Below, in pieces: positions 1 through 8,546 of a stretch of DNA of 64,000 bases. Numbering within the stretch: the stretch's first letter is position 1; each line of letters opens with the position of its first letter. The notes under the pieces are model-generated. The model saw only the letters and a list, made by a program, of their open reading frames with translations, was not told the DNA's origin and ran no database searches. The DNA is taken from NCBI RefSeq assembly GCF_902499175.1, contig NZ_CABVQC010000031.1, positions 28,139 through 92,138 on the forward strand, written 5' to 3'. A program made the translations under genes and the position numbers. The stretch comes from Burkholderia aenigmatica (GTDB taxonomy: Bacteria > Pseudomonadota > Gammaproteobacteria > Burkholderiales > Burkholderiaceae).

Positions 1-420
1 CTTGCGCAGCATCCAGTGCGACAGCGCGGCCTTGCCGGCAAGCGTGGCGGCGACGAGCGCGAGCGTCGTCGCGCCCGGCTGCACGACGGGCGGCGTCGTG
101 AACCGGTTCATCGCGTGCCAGATCATTTGCGCGCCGGTCGCAACGAGCAATGCGCCGAGGCCCGCGAGCGCGAGCGGTTCGTAGGTCGGGCGCCGTTCCG
201 GCGGCAGGCGCGCGTCGAGCCGGCACGCGACGAGGATCAGCGCATCGGCCGCGAGATCGATTGCCGCATGCGCGACGTCCGCCAGCAGGCCCGACGAATG
301 CGCGGACCCGGCCGCGACCGTCTCGACGGCGAGCAGCAACAGGTTGATCGCGAGGCTGACGGCGAGGGCGCGGGACGTAGCCGCATAAACGTGGGGCGTG
401 GCGCGCGACGTGCGCTGCAT
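1..420 (-). CDS. Cation diffusion facilitator (CDF) transporter, N-terminal part, cut by the window edge
   Basis: Only the first 140 residues are present; the gene runs off the left edge. The product is a membrane metal-ion/proton antiporter of the cation-efflux family, typically exporting Zn2+, Co2+, Cd2+ or Fe2+ from the cytoplasm. What is visible is a hydrophobic first helix (about residues 20-38), then the family signature LLADVAHAAID in helix 2 with the metal-ligand pattern H51-x3-D55, then two more hydrophobic helices. The HxxxD form is usual in zinc-type members. The ATG at 418-420 is the first good start in frame. Substrate cannot be set because the C-terminal cytoplasmic domain is missing. 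Confidence 0.85.
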   Translation of the reverse strand, partial: MQRTSRATPHVYAATSRALAVSLAINLLLLAVETVAAGSAHSSGLLADVAHAAIDLAADALILVACRLDARLPPERRPTYEPLALAGLGALLVATGAQMIWHAMNRFTTPPVVQPGATTLALVAATLAGKAALSHWMLRK

Positions 421-513
421 GGCGAATTCGTCTGTCGATAGCGTGGGTCAGACCCGAACGCTACCGGTCGACGGTGGCAGATCGGTGACAGGCGCAGGAC
501 GCCGCCCGGCCGG

Positions 514-1410
514 TCAGCGCTGCACGTCTGCCGACGGCAGCAGCGCGGCGAAGCGATCCGCGAGCGTTGGGCGCGACCGCGCGGGCCAGATCGCGCTGAG
601 TTCGAACAGCGGCAGCGCGCTGCCGTCGCGGATGGTGCTGTAGGCAACGCCTTCGAACGCGAACGTATGGATCGAATGCGGCAGCAGCGACACGCCGCAT
701 CCGGCGGCGACGCACGAGATCACGGTCAGCGTGCGGTTCACGTCGAGCACGATGTCGACCGGGTGGCCGGCTTGCCGGAATGCGCTCAGGATGCCCGCGC
801 GGATCAGCGGCAACTGGTCGTGCGGAAACCACACGAGGCCGGTGCCGGCGAGATCCTGCAGCGTGACCGTGCCGTCGGGCTGGCGCCGGAAATCGTTCGG
901 CAGGACGGCGACGAGCGGGTCGCGCCGGATCAGCTTCTCGCGCATCCGGCCGTTGACGGGGACCGGCGTATGCAGCAGGCCAATATCGATCTCGCCGCGC
1001 TCGAGTGCAATCGCCTGCTCGGCATTGCTCATCTCGCGCATCACGAGTTCGACGTCGGGCGTGCTTGCGCGCAGCGCGCGGATCGTGCGCGGCAGCGTGT
1101 CGAACAGCGCGGCGCTGACGAACCCGATCGTCAGGCGCCCGGCGCGCTGCGCGCCGATTTCGCCGGCCCGGTGCGCGGCCGCGTCGAGGCGTGCGAGGCT
1201 CAGGCGCAGGTCGTCGACCATCGCGAGGCCGGCGGCGGTCAGCGTGGCGCCGCGCCGCGAACGGTCGAACAGCCGGACGCCCAACTCCTTCTCCATCCGG
1301 TTCAGGGCCTGGCTGAGCGCCGGCTGCGCAATCCCGAGCTCGCTGGCCGCGCGCGTGAAGCTGCCCGTATCGACGATCGCGAGGAAGTAGCGAACGTGCC
1401 TGATTTCCAT
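514..1410 (-). CDS. LysR-family transcriptional regulator
   Basis: A 298-residue LysR-type regulator of normal family length. The N-terminal winged helix-turn-helix covers about residues 1-60 (MEIRHVRYFLAIVDTGSF start, then the AQPALSQALNRMEKELGVRLFDR recognition region), followed by a periplasmic-binding-protein-like effector domain. It is divergent from the MFS gene at 1534, with a perfect palindrome in the 123-bp gap, the standard LysR arrangement for controlling the neighbouring catabolic operon and itself. The coinducer is probably one of the carboxylic acids handled by that operon. That link is inferred from position only. Confidence 0.93.
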   Translation of the reverse strand: MEIRHVRYFLAIVDTGSFTRAASELGIAQPALSQALNRMEKELGVRLFDRSRRGATLTAAGLAMVDDLRLSLARLDAAAHRAGEIGAQRAGRLTIGFVSAALFDTLPRTIRALRASTPDVELVMREMSNAEQAIALERGEIDIGLLHTPVPVNGRMREKLIRRDPLVAVLPNDFRRQPDGTVTLQDLAGTGLVWFPHDQLPLIRAGILSAFRQAGHPVDIVLDVNRTLTVISCVAAGCGVSLLPHSIHTFAFEGVAYSTIRDGSALPLFELSAIWPARSRPTLADRFAALLPSADVQR

Positions 1411-1422
1411 AAGCTAGCGTTA

Positions 1423-1436
1423 TGAATAATTATTCA
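1423..1436. promoter_or_regulatory. 14-bp perfect palindrome, likely LysR operator
   Basis: TGAATAATTATTCA reads identically on both strands and sits 12 bp upstream of the LysR start codon in the divergent promoter region. It is an A/T-rich island in very GC-rich DNA. LysR proteins bind interrupted dyads of this type. The assignment rests on position and symmetry. Confidence 0.6.
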
Positions 1437-1533
1437 AAACATAGTAGCGAATTATCTCCACGCTTCATAGGATGCTCATCGGGCCACAACATCCGGCGCC
1501 CGGCGACGGCATGACGACACGAGGAGACCTGCA

Positions 1534-2829
1534 TTGAACTGGACCCGCGAGCTATCGACGACCGAACGGCGCACGTTGCGCGGCTGCTTTGCCGGCTGGG
1601 CACTCGACGGGCTCGACACGCAGATGTTCAGTCTCGTGATCCCCGCGTTGCTCACGACCTGGGGCATCGGCAAGGGGCAGGCCGGCCTGATCGGCGGCGC
1701 GACGCTCGTGTCGGGCGCGCTCGGCGGGCTGCTGGCCGGCATGATCGCCGACCGCTACGGCCGCGTGCGCGCGCTGCAGATCACCGTGTGCTGGTTCTCG
1801 CTGTTCACGTTCCTGAGCGCGTTCGCGCAGAACTTCGAACAGTTGCTGGTGCTGAAGGCGCTGCAGGGGCTCGGGTTCGGCGGCGAGTGGACGGCCGGCG
1901 CGGTGCTGCTCGCCGAAACGGTCGGCGCGCGCCATCGCGGCAAGGCGATGGGCATCGTGCAGAGTGCATGGGGCTTCGGCTGGGGCGGCGCCGTGCTGCT
2001 GTACATGCTGGTGTTCGCATGGCTGCCGGCCGAATGGGCGTGGCGCGTGCTGTTCGCGATCGGCGCACTGCCCGCGCTGCTGGTGCTGTATATCCGCCGC
2101 GCGATTCCGGAGCCGCCGCGGGCGACGCCGGTCGACGCATCGGCGCAGGCAACGGCGAGCGGCGACGAAGGGCCGACGATCGGCATCTTCGACCGCTCCG
2201 TGGTGCGCGCGACGGTGGTCGGCGGGCTGATCGGCGTCGGCGCGCACGGCGGCTATCACGCGATCACGATCTGGCTGCCGACCTACCTGAAGACCGAGCG
2301 GCACCTGTCGGTGCTCGGCACCGGCGCGTATCTCGCGGTCGTGATCGTCGCGTTCATCTGCGGTTGCTTCCTCAGCGCGTACCTGCAGGACAAGATCGGC
2401 CGCCGCCGCAACGTGATGCTGTTCGCCGCGTGCTGCGCGGTGATGGTGAACCTGTACGTGTTCCTGCCGCTGAACGATGTCGCGATGCTGCTGCTCGGTT
2501 TTCCGCTCGGCCTGTTCTCGGCCGGCATCCCGGCGACGCTCGGCACGCTCTTCAACGAGCTTTACCCGCGCAACGTGCGCGGCCGCGGTGTCGGCTTTTG
2601 CTACAACTTCGGCCGCATCGTGTCGGCCGGCTTCCCGGTGCTGGTCGGGCGGATGGGCGAGTCGCTGCCGCTCGGCACGGCACTCGGCGTCGACGCGGGC
2701 ATCGCATACGGGCTGGTCGTGATCGCGGTGTGGTTCCTGCCCGAAACGCGCAGCCAGCGGCTGTCCGGTGCGGCGCAGGGCGGCGAGGCGAATGCCGAAA
2801 GCCAGCCGCGCGCCGAGGCGTCGCTGTAG
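1534..2829 (+). CDS. MFS transporter, aromatic-acid/carboxylate symporter type
   Basis: A 431-residue major facilitator superfamily permease with twelve predicted helices. The sequence keeps the loop 2-3 signature (GMIADRYGRVRALQ) and the LQGLGFGGEW motif typical of proton-coupled carboxylate and aromatic-acid symporters. Translation appears to start at TTG, because a strong GAGGAG-type ribosome site at 1521-1526 lies just upstream and no ATG fits. It is the first gene after the divergent LysR regulator and precedes an amidohydrolase and an isocitrate-lyase-family enzyme, so it probably imports their substrate. The exact ligand is unknown. Confidence 0.88.
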   Translation: MNWTRELSTTERRTLRGCFAGWALDGLDTQMFSLVIPALLTTWGIGKGQAGLIGGATLVSGALGGLLAGMIADRYGRVRALQITVCWFSLFTFLSAFAQNFEQLLVLKALQGLGFGGEWTAGAVLLAETVGARHRGKAMGIVQSAWGFGWGGAVLLYMLVFAWLPAEWAWRVLFAIGALPALLVLYIRRAIPEPPRATPVDASAQATASGDEGPTIGIFDRSVVRATVVGGLIGVGAHGGYHAITIWLPTYLKTERHLSVLGTGAYLAVVIVAFICGCFLSAYLQDKIGRRRNVMLFAACCAVMVNLYVFLPLNDVAMLLLGFPLGLFSAGIPATLGTLFNELYPRNVRGRGVGFCYNFGRIVSAGFPVLVGRMGESLPLGTALGVDAGIAYGLVVIAVWFLPETRSQRLSGAAQGGEANAESQPRAEASL

Positions 2830-2893
2830 GGCTCGCCGCCTCCCGTCATCGAATCGCCCGGTGCAGCGGCCGGGCGCCTCTTGCAGACTCGTC

Positions 2894-3784
2894 ATGGATT
2901 GTCTCGTGAATCACCTCGCCGAACCGGTTCCGGCCGCGCCGTCAGTGGACGCGTGGTACGCAGGGAACCCCGCCGTGGCCGCCATCGATGCGCATGCGCA
3001 CGTGTTCGCGCGCGGCCTGCCGCTCGCGCCCGTGATCCGGCATGCACCCGACTACGACGCGTCGCTCGACGCGTACGTCGCGCACCTCGCCGCGCATGGC
3101 ATCACGCACGCGGTGCTGGTGCAGCCGAGCTTCCTCGGCACCGACAACACGTACTTCGTCGACGTGCTGCGCCGTTACCCGCAGCGCTTTCGCGGCGTCG
3201 CGATGGTCGATCCGGCGATTTCCGACAGCGATCTCGACGCGCTCGACCGGGCAGGCGTGGTCGGGATGCGGCTGAACCTCGTCGGGCTGCCGATCCCGGA
3301 CTTCGGCGCGCCCGTCTGGCGCGCGCTGTTCGCTCGCATCAACGCGCTCGGCTGGCATGTCGAGATCCATCGCGGCATCGAGGATCTGCATGCGATCACC
3401 GCGCCGCTGCTCGCGCAGTCGTGCACGCTGGTGATCGACCATTTCGGTCGCCCGTCGCCTGCACTCGGCGAGCGCGCGCCCAGCTTCCGCCGCCTGCTGT
3501 TGCTCGCGGATACCGGCCGCGTCTGGGTCAAGCTGTCGGCCGCGTATCGCAACAGCGTGGCCGGCGACGGCGCGATCGACGCGTTCGGTGCCGCGCGGGC
3601 GCTGCGCACCGCGTTCACGGCCGAGCGGCTGGTGTGGGGCAGCGACTGGCCGCACACGCAACATCGCGAGCGCGTCGATTTCGATGGCGCGTATGCGGCG
3701 CTCGCGCGCTGGTTGCCTGACCCCGCCGAGCGCATGCGCGTGCTGCGCGATGCGCCGAGAACCCTGTTCCGTTTCGACCAATGA
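2894..3784 (+). CDS. Amidohydrolase family (2-pyrone-4,6-dicarboxylate lactonase-like) hydrolase
   Basis: A 296-residue TIM-barrel hydrolase of the amidohydrolase_2 group, which includes PDC lactonase LigI. Residues expected for the metal/active site are visible: the DAHAHVF strand-1 motif (H34, H36), a VIDHFGRP motif, and the C-terminal WGSDWPHT motif with its conserved Asp. The ATG at 2894 is chosen over upstream in-frame codons, which would add an arginine-rich stretch unlike the family. The next gene starts in an ATGA overlap, implying translational coupling. It probably opens a lactone or cyclic carboxylate imported by the neighbouring permeases. Confidence 0.85.
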   Translation: MDCLVNHLAEPVPAAPSVDAWYAGNPAVAAIDAHAHVFARGLPLAPVIRHAPDYDASLDAYVAHLAAHGITHAVLVQPSFLGTDNTYFVDVLRRYPQRFRGVAMVDPAISDSDLDALDRAGVVGMRLNLVGLPIPDFGAPVWRALFARINALGWHVEIHRGIEDLHAITAPLLAQSCTLVIDHFGRPSPALGERAPSFRRLLLLADTGRVWVKLSAAYRNSVAGDGAIDAFGAARALRTAFTAERLVWGSDWPHTQHRERVDFDGAYAALARWLPDPAERMRVLRDAPRTLFRFDQ

Positions 3785-3792
3785 GGCTCCGC

Positions 3793-4680
3793 ATGTCCGA
3801 TCACACCGCACTTCGTCGCGCCGGGTTCCGGCGCAGCATCGCCGCCCGCCAGGGGCTGCTCGTCGCCGGCACGTTCAATGCGCTCAGCGCCAGGGTCGCG
3901 GCCGATCTCGGCTTCGGCGCGCTGTACCTGAGCGGCGCCGGCGTCACCAACATGTCGCTCGGTTTGCCCGATCTCGGTTTCGTCGGGCTCGGCGAGCTGG
4001 CCGAGCACACCGCACGCGTGCGCGATGCGGTCGAGCTGCCGCTGATGGTCGATGCCGATACGGGTTTCGGCAATGCGCTGAACGTGCTGCACACGGTGCG
4101 CACGCTCGAACGCAGCGGCGCCGACGCGATCCAGCTCGAGGATCAGGTGCTGCCGAAGAAATGCGGCCATTTCGCGGGCAAGGAAGTGATTCCGGCCGGC
4201 GAGATGGTGGGCAAGCTGAAGGCGGCCGTCGACGCACGCGTGGATCCGAACCTGCTGATCGTCGCGCGCACCGATGCGGCCGCGGTCCACGGCATCGACG
4301 ACGCGATCGAGCGCGCGCACCGTTACGCGGAAGCGGGGGCCGACGTGCTGTTCATCGAGGCAATGGATACGGCGGAGGACGTCGAGCGGCTGCCGGCGCT
4401 GTTCGACACGCCGCAGCTCATCAACATCGTGATCGGCGGCAAGACGCCGACGCGCTCGCGCGACGACCTGGCGCGCCTCGGCTACGGCGTGGTGCTGTAC
4501 GCGAACGCGGCGCTGCAGGGCGCGGTGCACGGGATGCAGGCCGCGCTGACGGTGCTGCGCGATACGGGCCGGCTCGACGAGGATCCCGCGCTCGTCGCGC
4601 CGTTCGCCGAACGGCAGCGGCTCGTCGACAAGGCGCGCTTCGACGCGCTCGATGCCCGCTACGGGGCCGATCGCGCATAA
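3793..4680 (+). CDS. Isocitrate lyase/PEP mutase family enzyme
   Basis: A 295-residue alpha/beta-barrel enzyme of the isocitrate lyase/phosphoenolpyruvate mutase superfamily, which cleaves or forms C-C or C-P bonds next to carboxylates. Key features are the Mg2+-binding DADTGFGN (residues 87-94), the ELEDQ-type acid patch, and the catalytic KKCGHF loop (122-127) with its general-base Cys124. An in-frame ATG at 3781 overlaps the upstream stop, but the GAGG at 3784-3787 favours the ATG at 3793. Candidates include 2-methylisocitrate lyase, dimethylmalate lyase and oxaloacetate decarboxylase; the loop sequence does not settle which. Confidence 0.87.
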   Translation: MSDHTALRRAGFRRSIAARQGLLVAGTFNALSARVAADLGFGALYLSGAGVTNMSLGLPDLGFVGLGELAEHTARVRDAVELPLMVDADTGFGNALNVLHTVRTLERSGADAIQLEDQVLPKKCGHFAGKEVIPAGEMVGKLKAAVDARVDPNLLIVARTDAAAVHGIDDAIERAHRYAEAGADVLFIEAMDTAEDVERLPALFDTPQLINIVIGGKTPTRSRDDLARLGYGVVLYANAALQGAVHGMQAALTVLRDTGRLDEDPALVAPFAERQRLVDKARFDALDARYGADRA

Positions 4681-4756
4681 GCGCGCCGGCACACGGGCGG
4701 CAAGGACGGCCGCCCGGCATGACCATGCCATGCCAGGACAGGACAGGAGACAACCC

Positions 4757-6085
4757 GTGGCAACTTCCCCTACCGGAGCGGCCGGCGAGCCGCCGCGCAT
4801 CGGCTCGATCGTCGGCGGCCTGGCCGGCAACCTGATCGAGTGGTACGACTTTCTCGCGTACAGCATCTTCTCGATCTACTTCGCGCCGGCGTTCTTTCCG
4901 GCGGACCGGCCGACCGTGCAGCTGATGAACACCGCGGCGATCGCGGCGGTCGGATACGTCGCGCGGCCGGCGGGGAGCTGGCTCGTCGGCCTCTATGCGG
5001 ACCGGCGCGGGCGCAAGGCCGCACTGACGAAATCGGTGCTCGCGATGTGCGCGGGATCGATGCTGATTGCCGTCACCCCCGGCTACGCGACGATCGGCGT
5101 GCTCGCACCGGCGCTGCTCGTCGCCGCGCGGCTGCTGCAGGGGCTCAGCATGGGGGGTGAATACGGCACCAGCGCGACCTACCTGAGCGAAATTGCACCG
5201 CCGGACCGGCGCGGCTTCTACGTCGGCTTCCTGCAGGTGAGCGTGGTCGCCGGCCAGCTCGTCGCGCTCGGCCTGATGCTCGCGATGCAGCGGATCTTTG
5301 CCGGTACGCACGACCTCGAACGCTGGGGCTGGCGGATTCCGTTCTTCGTCGGCGGCGTGCTCGCGCTGTTCGCGCTCTACATGCGCCGCAACGTCGTCGA
5401 GAGCGATGCGTTCATCGCCAGCCGGGCGCGCGCGGCGAAGACGCGCATGACGGCCGACCTCGCGGCCCACTGGCGCGAGCTGCTGCTCGCGATCGGCATC
5501 ACGGTCGGCGGCACCGTCGCGTTCTACACGTACACGGTCTACATGCAGAAGTACCTCGTCAATTCGGTCGGGCTGCACAAGGAAACGGCGACCTGGATCT
5601 GCACCGCCGCGCTGCTGCTGTACATGCCGCTGCAGCCGCTGTTCGGCCTCGTGTCGGATCGCGTCGGCCGCCGGCCGGTGCTGCTGTGGTTCGGAATCGG
5701 CGGCACGCTGCTGTCCGTGCCGATCTTCACGGCGCTCGGGCACGTGCACGAGCCGCTCGCCGCGTTCGCGCTGGTGTTCGCCGGGCTGGTCGTGTTGAGC
5801 GGATTCACGTCGGTGCACATGCTGGTCAAGGCCGAGCTGTTTCCGCCGCAGATCCGCGCGCTGGCGGTCGGACTTCCTTATGCGCTGACGACGGCGATCC
5901 TCGGCGGCACGACCGAATTCGTCGCGCTGCGGCTGAAGGCGAGCGGCAACGAGACGATGTTCTTCTGGTACGTCGCCGCGTGCGCGGCGATTTCGCTGCT
6001 CGTGTACTGGCGGATGCCGGAGACGCACCCGGCGAAGCGCGGACGCGCGTCACGGGCGGCAGTCGCCGCGCCGGCCTCGCGCTGA
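4757..6085 (+). CDS. MFS transporter, metabolite:H+ symporter (MHS) type
   Basis: A 442-residue twelve-helix permease resembling the alpha-ketoglutarate/citrate/shikimate metabolite:proton symporters. The MHS hallmarks are present: GNLIEWYDFLAY near the N-terminus, GLYADRRGRKAAL in loop 2-3, and RLLQGLSMGGEYG in helix 4. The start is GTG at 4757, placed six bases after an AGGAGA site; upstream in-frame codons give a non-family, basic leader. This is the last gene of the LysR-linked locus and gives it a second uptake route, probably for a di- or tricarboxylate. Confidence 0.87.
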   Translation: MATSPTGAAGEPPRIGSIVGGLAGNLIEWYDFLAYSIFSIYFAPAFFPADRPTVQLMNTAAIAAVGYVARPAGSWLVGLYADRRGRKAALTKSVLAMCAGSMLIAVTPGYATIGVLAPALLVAARLLQGLSMGGEYGTSATYLSEIAPPDRRGFYVGFLQVSVVAGQLVALGLMLAMQRIFAGTHDLERWGWRIPFFVGGVLALFALYMRRNVVESDAFIASRARAAKTRMTADLAAHWRELLLAIGITVGGTVAFYTYTVYMQKYLVNSVGLHKETATWICTAALLLYMPLQPLFGLVSDRVGRRPVLLWFGIGGTLLSVPIFTALGHVHEPLAAFALVFAGLVVLSGFTSVHMLVKAELFPPQIRALAVGLPYALTTAILGGTTEFVALRLKASGNETMFFWYVAACAAISLLVYWRMPETHPAKRGRASRAAVAAPASR

Positions 6086-6100
6086 ACCGGTGCCGGCGCG

Positions 6101-6316
6101 TTACTGCGCCCGTTGCGCCACGCGTGGCGCGGCGGGCGTCACGATGCGGGTCGCGATCGCTTCCGGCATGTCGTCCGGCCAGGACGCGGCGCACCGCATC
6201 CCGGGCGGCGGCGCCGGCAAGCCGCCCGGCATGACGGCTTCGTTGGCGTCGCGGCCGCAGCCGGGCAACCAGCCGGACACGCCGAGGCTCCAGATCAGGG
6301 TCGCAAACAGGCGCAT
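6101..6316 (-). CDS. Small putative lipoprotein
   Basis: A 71-residue protein beginning with a short hydrophobic signal and a possible lipobox ending at Cys20 (WLPGC). The remainder is proline- and alanine-rich with no recognised domain. It starts two bases after the stop of the DUF4156-like lipoprotein gene, so the two are surely co-transcribed. The lipobox is not canonical (Pro at -2), so it could instead be a secreted peptide. Function unknown. Confidence 0.55.
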   Translation of the reverse strand: MRLFATLIWSLGVSGWLPGCGRDANEAVMPGGLPAPPPGMRCAASWPDDMPEAIATRIVTPAAPRVAQRAQ

Positions 6317-6318
6317 CG

Positions 6319-6690
6319 TCACGCTCCGGTGCCCGGACAGCGATAGACGCTGCCGGTCAGCGTGACACCCGTCTGCCGCAGATAGCCGCCTTCGCTGCCG
6401 TCGAAACTCCCGCTCTGCGCGCCGCGCTGCGTGAGCAGCACCACGACGTTGCCGCCGAGCGCGGCCGCGCGGTTCTTCAGGTCGTTGCGCGCGCCGGTCT
6501 CGAGCGTCGCGTCCGGGATGAAGCCGCCGGTCAGGAAGTTGCCGCGGCTGCCCGTCACGTCGCCGAGGTGACGGCAGCTGCCGCCGGGGTCGCGCATGAC
6601 GATGCGCACGTCGCGGCCGGCGGCGGAAGGCTCGAGTGGCGCGCACGCCGCCAGCGCGGCAGGAAGGAACAGCAGCCAGAGAGGTCTCAT
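6319..6690 (-). CDS. DUF4156-like outer-membrane lipoprotein
   Basis: A 123-residue lipoprotein: MRPLWLLFLPAALAAC is a signal peptide with an LAAC lipobox. The mature part contains the GSCRHLGDVTG and NDLKNRAAALGGNVVVL segments seen in DUF4156/RcsF-like small lipoproteins of Gram-negatives. The paired cysteines could form a disulphide as in RcsF, but this is inference. The prophage inserted about 113 bp upstream of its start codon, between this gene and the two-component operon now at 44521, so its promoter region may have been altered. Confidence 0.75.
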   Translation of the reverse strand: MRPLWLLFLPAALAACAPLEPSAAGRDVRIVMRDPGGSCRHLGDVTGSRGNFLTGGFIPDATLETGARNDLKNRAAALGGNVVVLLTQRGAQSGSFDGSEGGYLRQTGVTLTGSVYRCPGTGA

Positions 6691-6803
6691 GTTTCCACCG
6701 TAGCGAATGCGCGTGATCGCGCGACAGCGCCACTTTAGAGACGCCGCCGCGTCCGCACATCGGGCGAAGGTCGTGTGCTCGGGCCGGAAAGGATGCGACC
6801 AAA
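6691..6803. other. Host intergenic remnant left of the prophage
   Basis: About 113 bp of host DNA upstream of the lipoprotein gene, ending in CCAAA, which is duplicated at the right end of the prophage. No gene is visible. The pre-insertion intergenic region was about 200 bp (this piece plus 44433-44520). Confidence 0.7.
6799..6803. repeat. Target-site duplication, left copy (CCAAA)
   Basis: The 5-bp direct repeat CCAAA lies directly outside the left prophage terminus and recurs at 44428-44432 directly outside the right terminus. Five base pairs is the duplication size made by MuA-type transposases. With these boundaries the innermost binding sites sit exactly 10 bp from both ends, an independent check on the placement. 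Confidence 0.8.
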
Positions 6804-6933
6804 AGAGGGGGGACGTTTAGTTTGAGATAGTCATGGAAGGCCAAAAAAAGCCCAAAAACGCCCGGAAATCCTTGTCTGTTGGGGCTCGGGCTGTGGATAA
6901 CCCAGAATTGGCAATCGACGTTTAATTTGACCC
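6804..6933. promoter_or_regulatory. Left prophage end with two transposase-binding sites
   Basis: Two copies of the same element point inward: CGTTTAGTTTGA at 6814-6825 and CGTTTAATTTGACCC at 6919-6933, 105 bp apart. They are inverted relative to the two copies at the right end. This multiplicity and asymmetry of spacing is typical of Mu-type ends, where several transposase protomers must bind. The region also has several A-tracts that could bend DNA. No gene lies in 6804-7008. Confidence 0.85.
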
Positions 6934-7008
6934 AAAAATTGCCAAAATTCGGGGCGGATTTAGGCAGAAATTCGTCCATCACCCGCCCGAACCCCGTCCA
7001 TCGATCGG

Positions 7009-8241
7009 TCAAAGTGTCCCACTCACGACCCGATACCGTGCCGACGATACGTCCGCCGCGTCCATCGTCCCCACTTCGATACCCGTCCCACTCTGGTTGC
7101 CGTCCGATACCTGGTCGACGCGCAGTCGGATCACCGGAACCTTGCCGCCGATTTTCCCGTCCGGAACCAGAATCACCAGCGGCGTCGCGCTCGTATCCGC
7201 CGTGTCGACCAGCACCGCCTTGTAATCCCACAACAACGCCGGCAACCGGTTGAGCCAAGCACGCGGCCAGCTCTTCAATGCCGCCATCTCACCAACCGTC
7301 GAGACGGCTTCGTCGGCCGCCGCCTGCGCGACCACAACCAGCGACTCCGTTGCGTATGTGGGGAACTCCTGGGCAATGATCGCCGGCAATTCAGCCTCCA
7401 TGAATCCTGCGACGGCGGGCTCGACGGGTTGCAGCGGCGTCACCGGCTTGTCGAGCCAGTTGCGCCAGCGCTGCGCCATTGCTTCGCGGTACTCCAGCCC
7501 GATCGAATTCATGACGGCATTGTTCTGCATGTCGACCGGCAGGCTCGCCAGTTTCTGACCGAGCGCCATGTCAGGGCCGAGCCACGACTGGCCGACGTTG
7601 TGATCCCAGCCGGGATCAATGCCGACCGGTACGCGGTCGGTCACCTCTCCATCCGCGTTTGTCACCAGGCGATAGCGCACGTCCGGCTCATACGACGGCT
7701 GCTTTCCAGCCGCCTTCATCTCGGCCTCGGAATACGAGCGAGTCGTACACCGACAACCCCAGCCACACGGCGGATAGTGGGTGCGCCAGAAACCCGACGT
7801 GACCGGCAGAAGCGTGCCGTTCCAGGCGCGATGCTGCGGTCGGGTGCGACTATCGAGTACGGCGCGATACTCGAGATACGGTCGCCGATCGGCATTTTCG
7901 ACGATCTGTTGCCAGCGGCCGGCCATGTAGGCCGAATGCATGTTCGCCCGGTAAATCAGCTCGGTGCGCCAGCCGCGCTTGCCCCGATACGTCCAACCGG
8001 AACGCTGGACCGTTTCATCGAAATCCTTGCGAAACTGCGCGAGCGTCGTACCGGATTCCATCGCGCGCACCAGCGACGCGTGGATATCCTTGACCACATC
8101 GAGCGGAGCGCCGGCAACGGTGAACTGGGTGGCATGCATCGAGCCGAGCATGTCGTTCCAGCGCTCGGTTTCCACCGGCACCTTGCTGCGAAGGTTGGCG
8201 AGTGCGTTTTCAGCCTGTACGCCGAACGGTTGGACAGACAT
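7009..8241 (-). CDS. Mu gpF-like head morphogenesis (SPP1 gp7 family) protein
   Basis: A 410-residue minor head protein of the Mu F/SPP1 gp7 family, which joins the portal inside the procapsid and is needed for head assembly or DNA ejection. The family core spans about residues 40-175 and ends with the diagnostic cysteine/histidine-type motif PPCGWGCRC (157-165). About 110 residues beyond residue 300 lie outside this core; in related phages such tails can be nuclease-like domains, though no catalytic set is evident here. It is the last gene of the leftward packaging operon, nearest the left prophage end. Confidence 0.88.
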   Translation of the reverse strand: MSVQPFGVQAENALANLRSKVPVETERWNDMLGSMHATQFTVAGAPLDVVKDIHASLVRAMESGTTLAQFRKDFDETVQRSGWTYRGKRGWRTELIYRANMHSAYMAGRWQQIVENADRRPYLEYRAVLDSRTRPQHRAWNGTLLPVTSGFWRTHYPPCGWGCRCTTRSYSEAEMKAAGKQPSYEPDVRYRLVTNADGEVTDRVPVGIDPGWDHNVGQSWLGPDMALGQKLASLPVDMQNNAVMNSIGLEYREAMAQRWRNWLDKPVTPLQPVEPAVAGFMEAELPAIIAQEFPTYATESLVVVAQAAADEAVSTVGEMAALKSWPRAWLNRLPALLWDYKAVLVDTADTSATPLVILVPDGKIGGKVPVIRLRVDQVSDGNQSGTGIEVGTMDAADVSSARYRVVSGTL

Positions 8242-8502
8242 TTACGCGCCTTCCTGCTGCAGCGTGCCGAGCAGCACCAACACGATGCCGGACAGCGCGA
8301 GTCGGCGCAGATCGTCGTCCAGTGCCAGCACTACTTCGTCCGGAATCGGCATGTCGGTGTCGCTCGCGCGATGCGCACACGCGCCAAAAGCCATGATTTC
8401 GGAGGCCAGCTTTAGCGGCGAGCTGGTCGGAGTGTTCAGTGCTGCCGAAAGCGCCACGATCTTGTCGCGTAGGTCTTGTTGTTCTGCCGTGAGAGTCGAC
8501 AT
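8242..8502 (-). CDS. Small phage protein of unknown function
   Basis: An 86-residue protein, largely helical with a heptad-like N-terminus and a hydrophobic C-terminal segment (about residues 70-80). The ATG at 8502 is chosen because an AAAGGAG site lies seven bases upstream; longer in-frame versions add basic residues that look non-coding. Its stop is directly followed by the gpF-like start. Its position between portal and gpF suggests a head or packaging accessory role, but no family is recognised. Confidence 0.6.
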   Translation of the reverse strand: MSTLTAEQQDLRDKIVALSAALNTPTSSPLKLASEIMAFGACAHRASDTDMPIPDEVVLALDDDLRRLALSGIVLVLLGTLQQEGA

Positions 8503-8546
8503 TTTTGGCTCCTTTGAAAGGCCTATAAAACGTGTTTTAACGGCAT

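Noticed and set aside
1552..2895. 447-codon open frame antisense to the MFS gene
   Set aside because: Arg/Gln/His-rich shadow of a GC-rich gene; the sense frame is a clear transporter.
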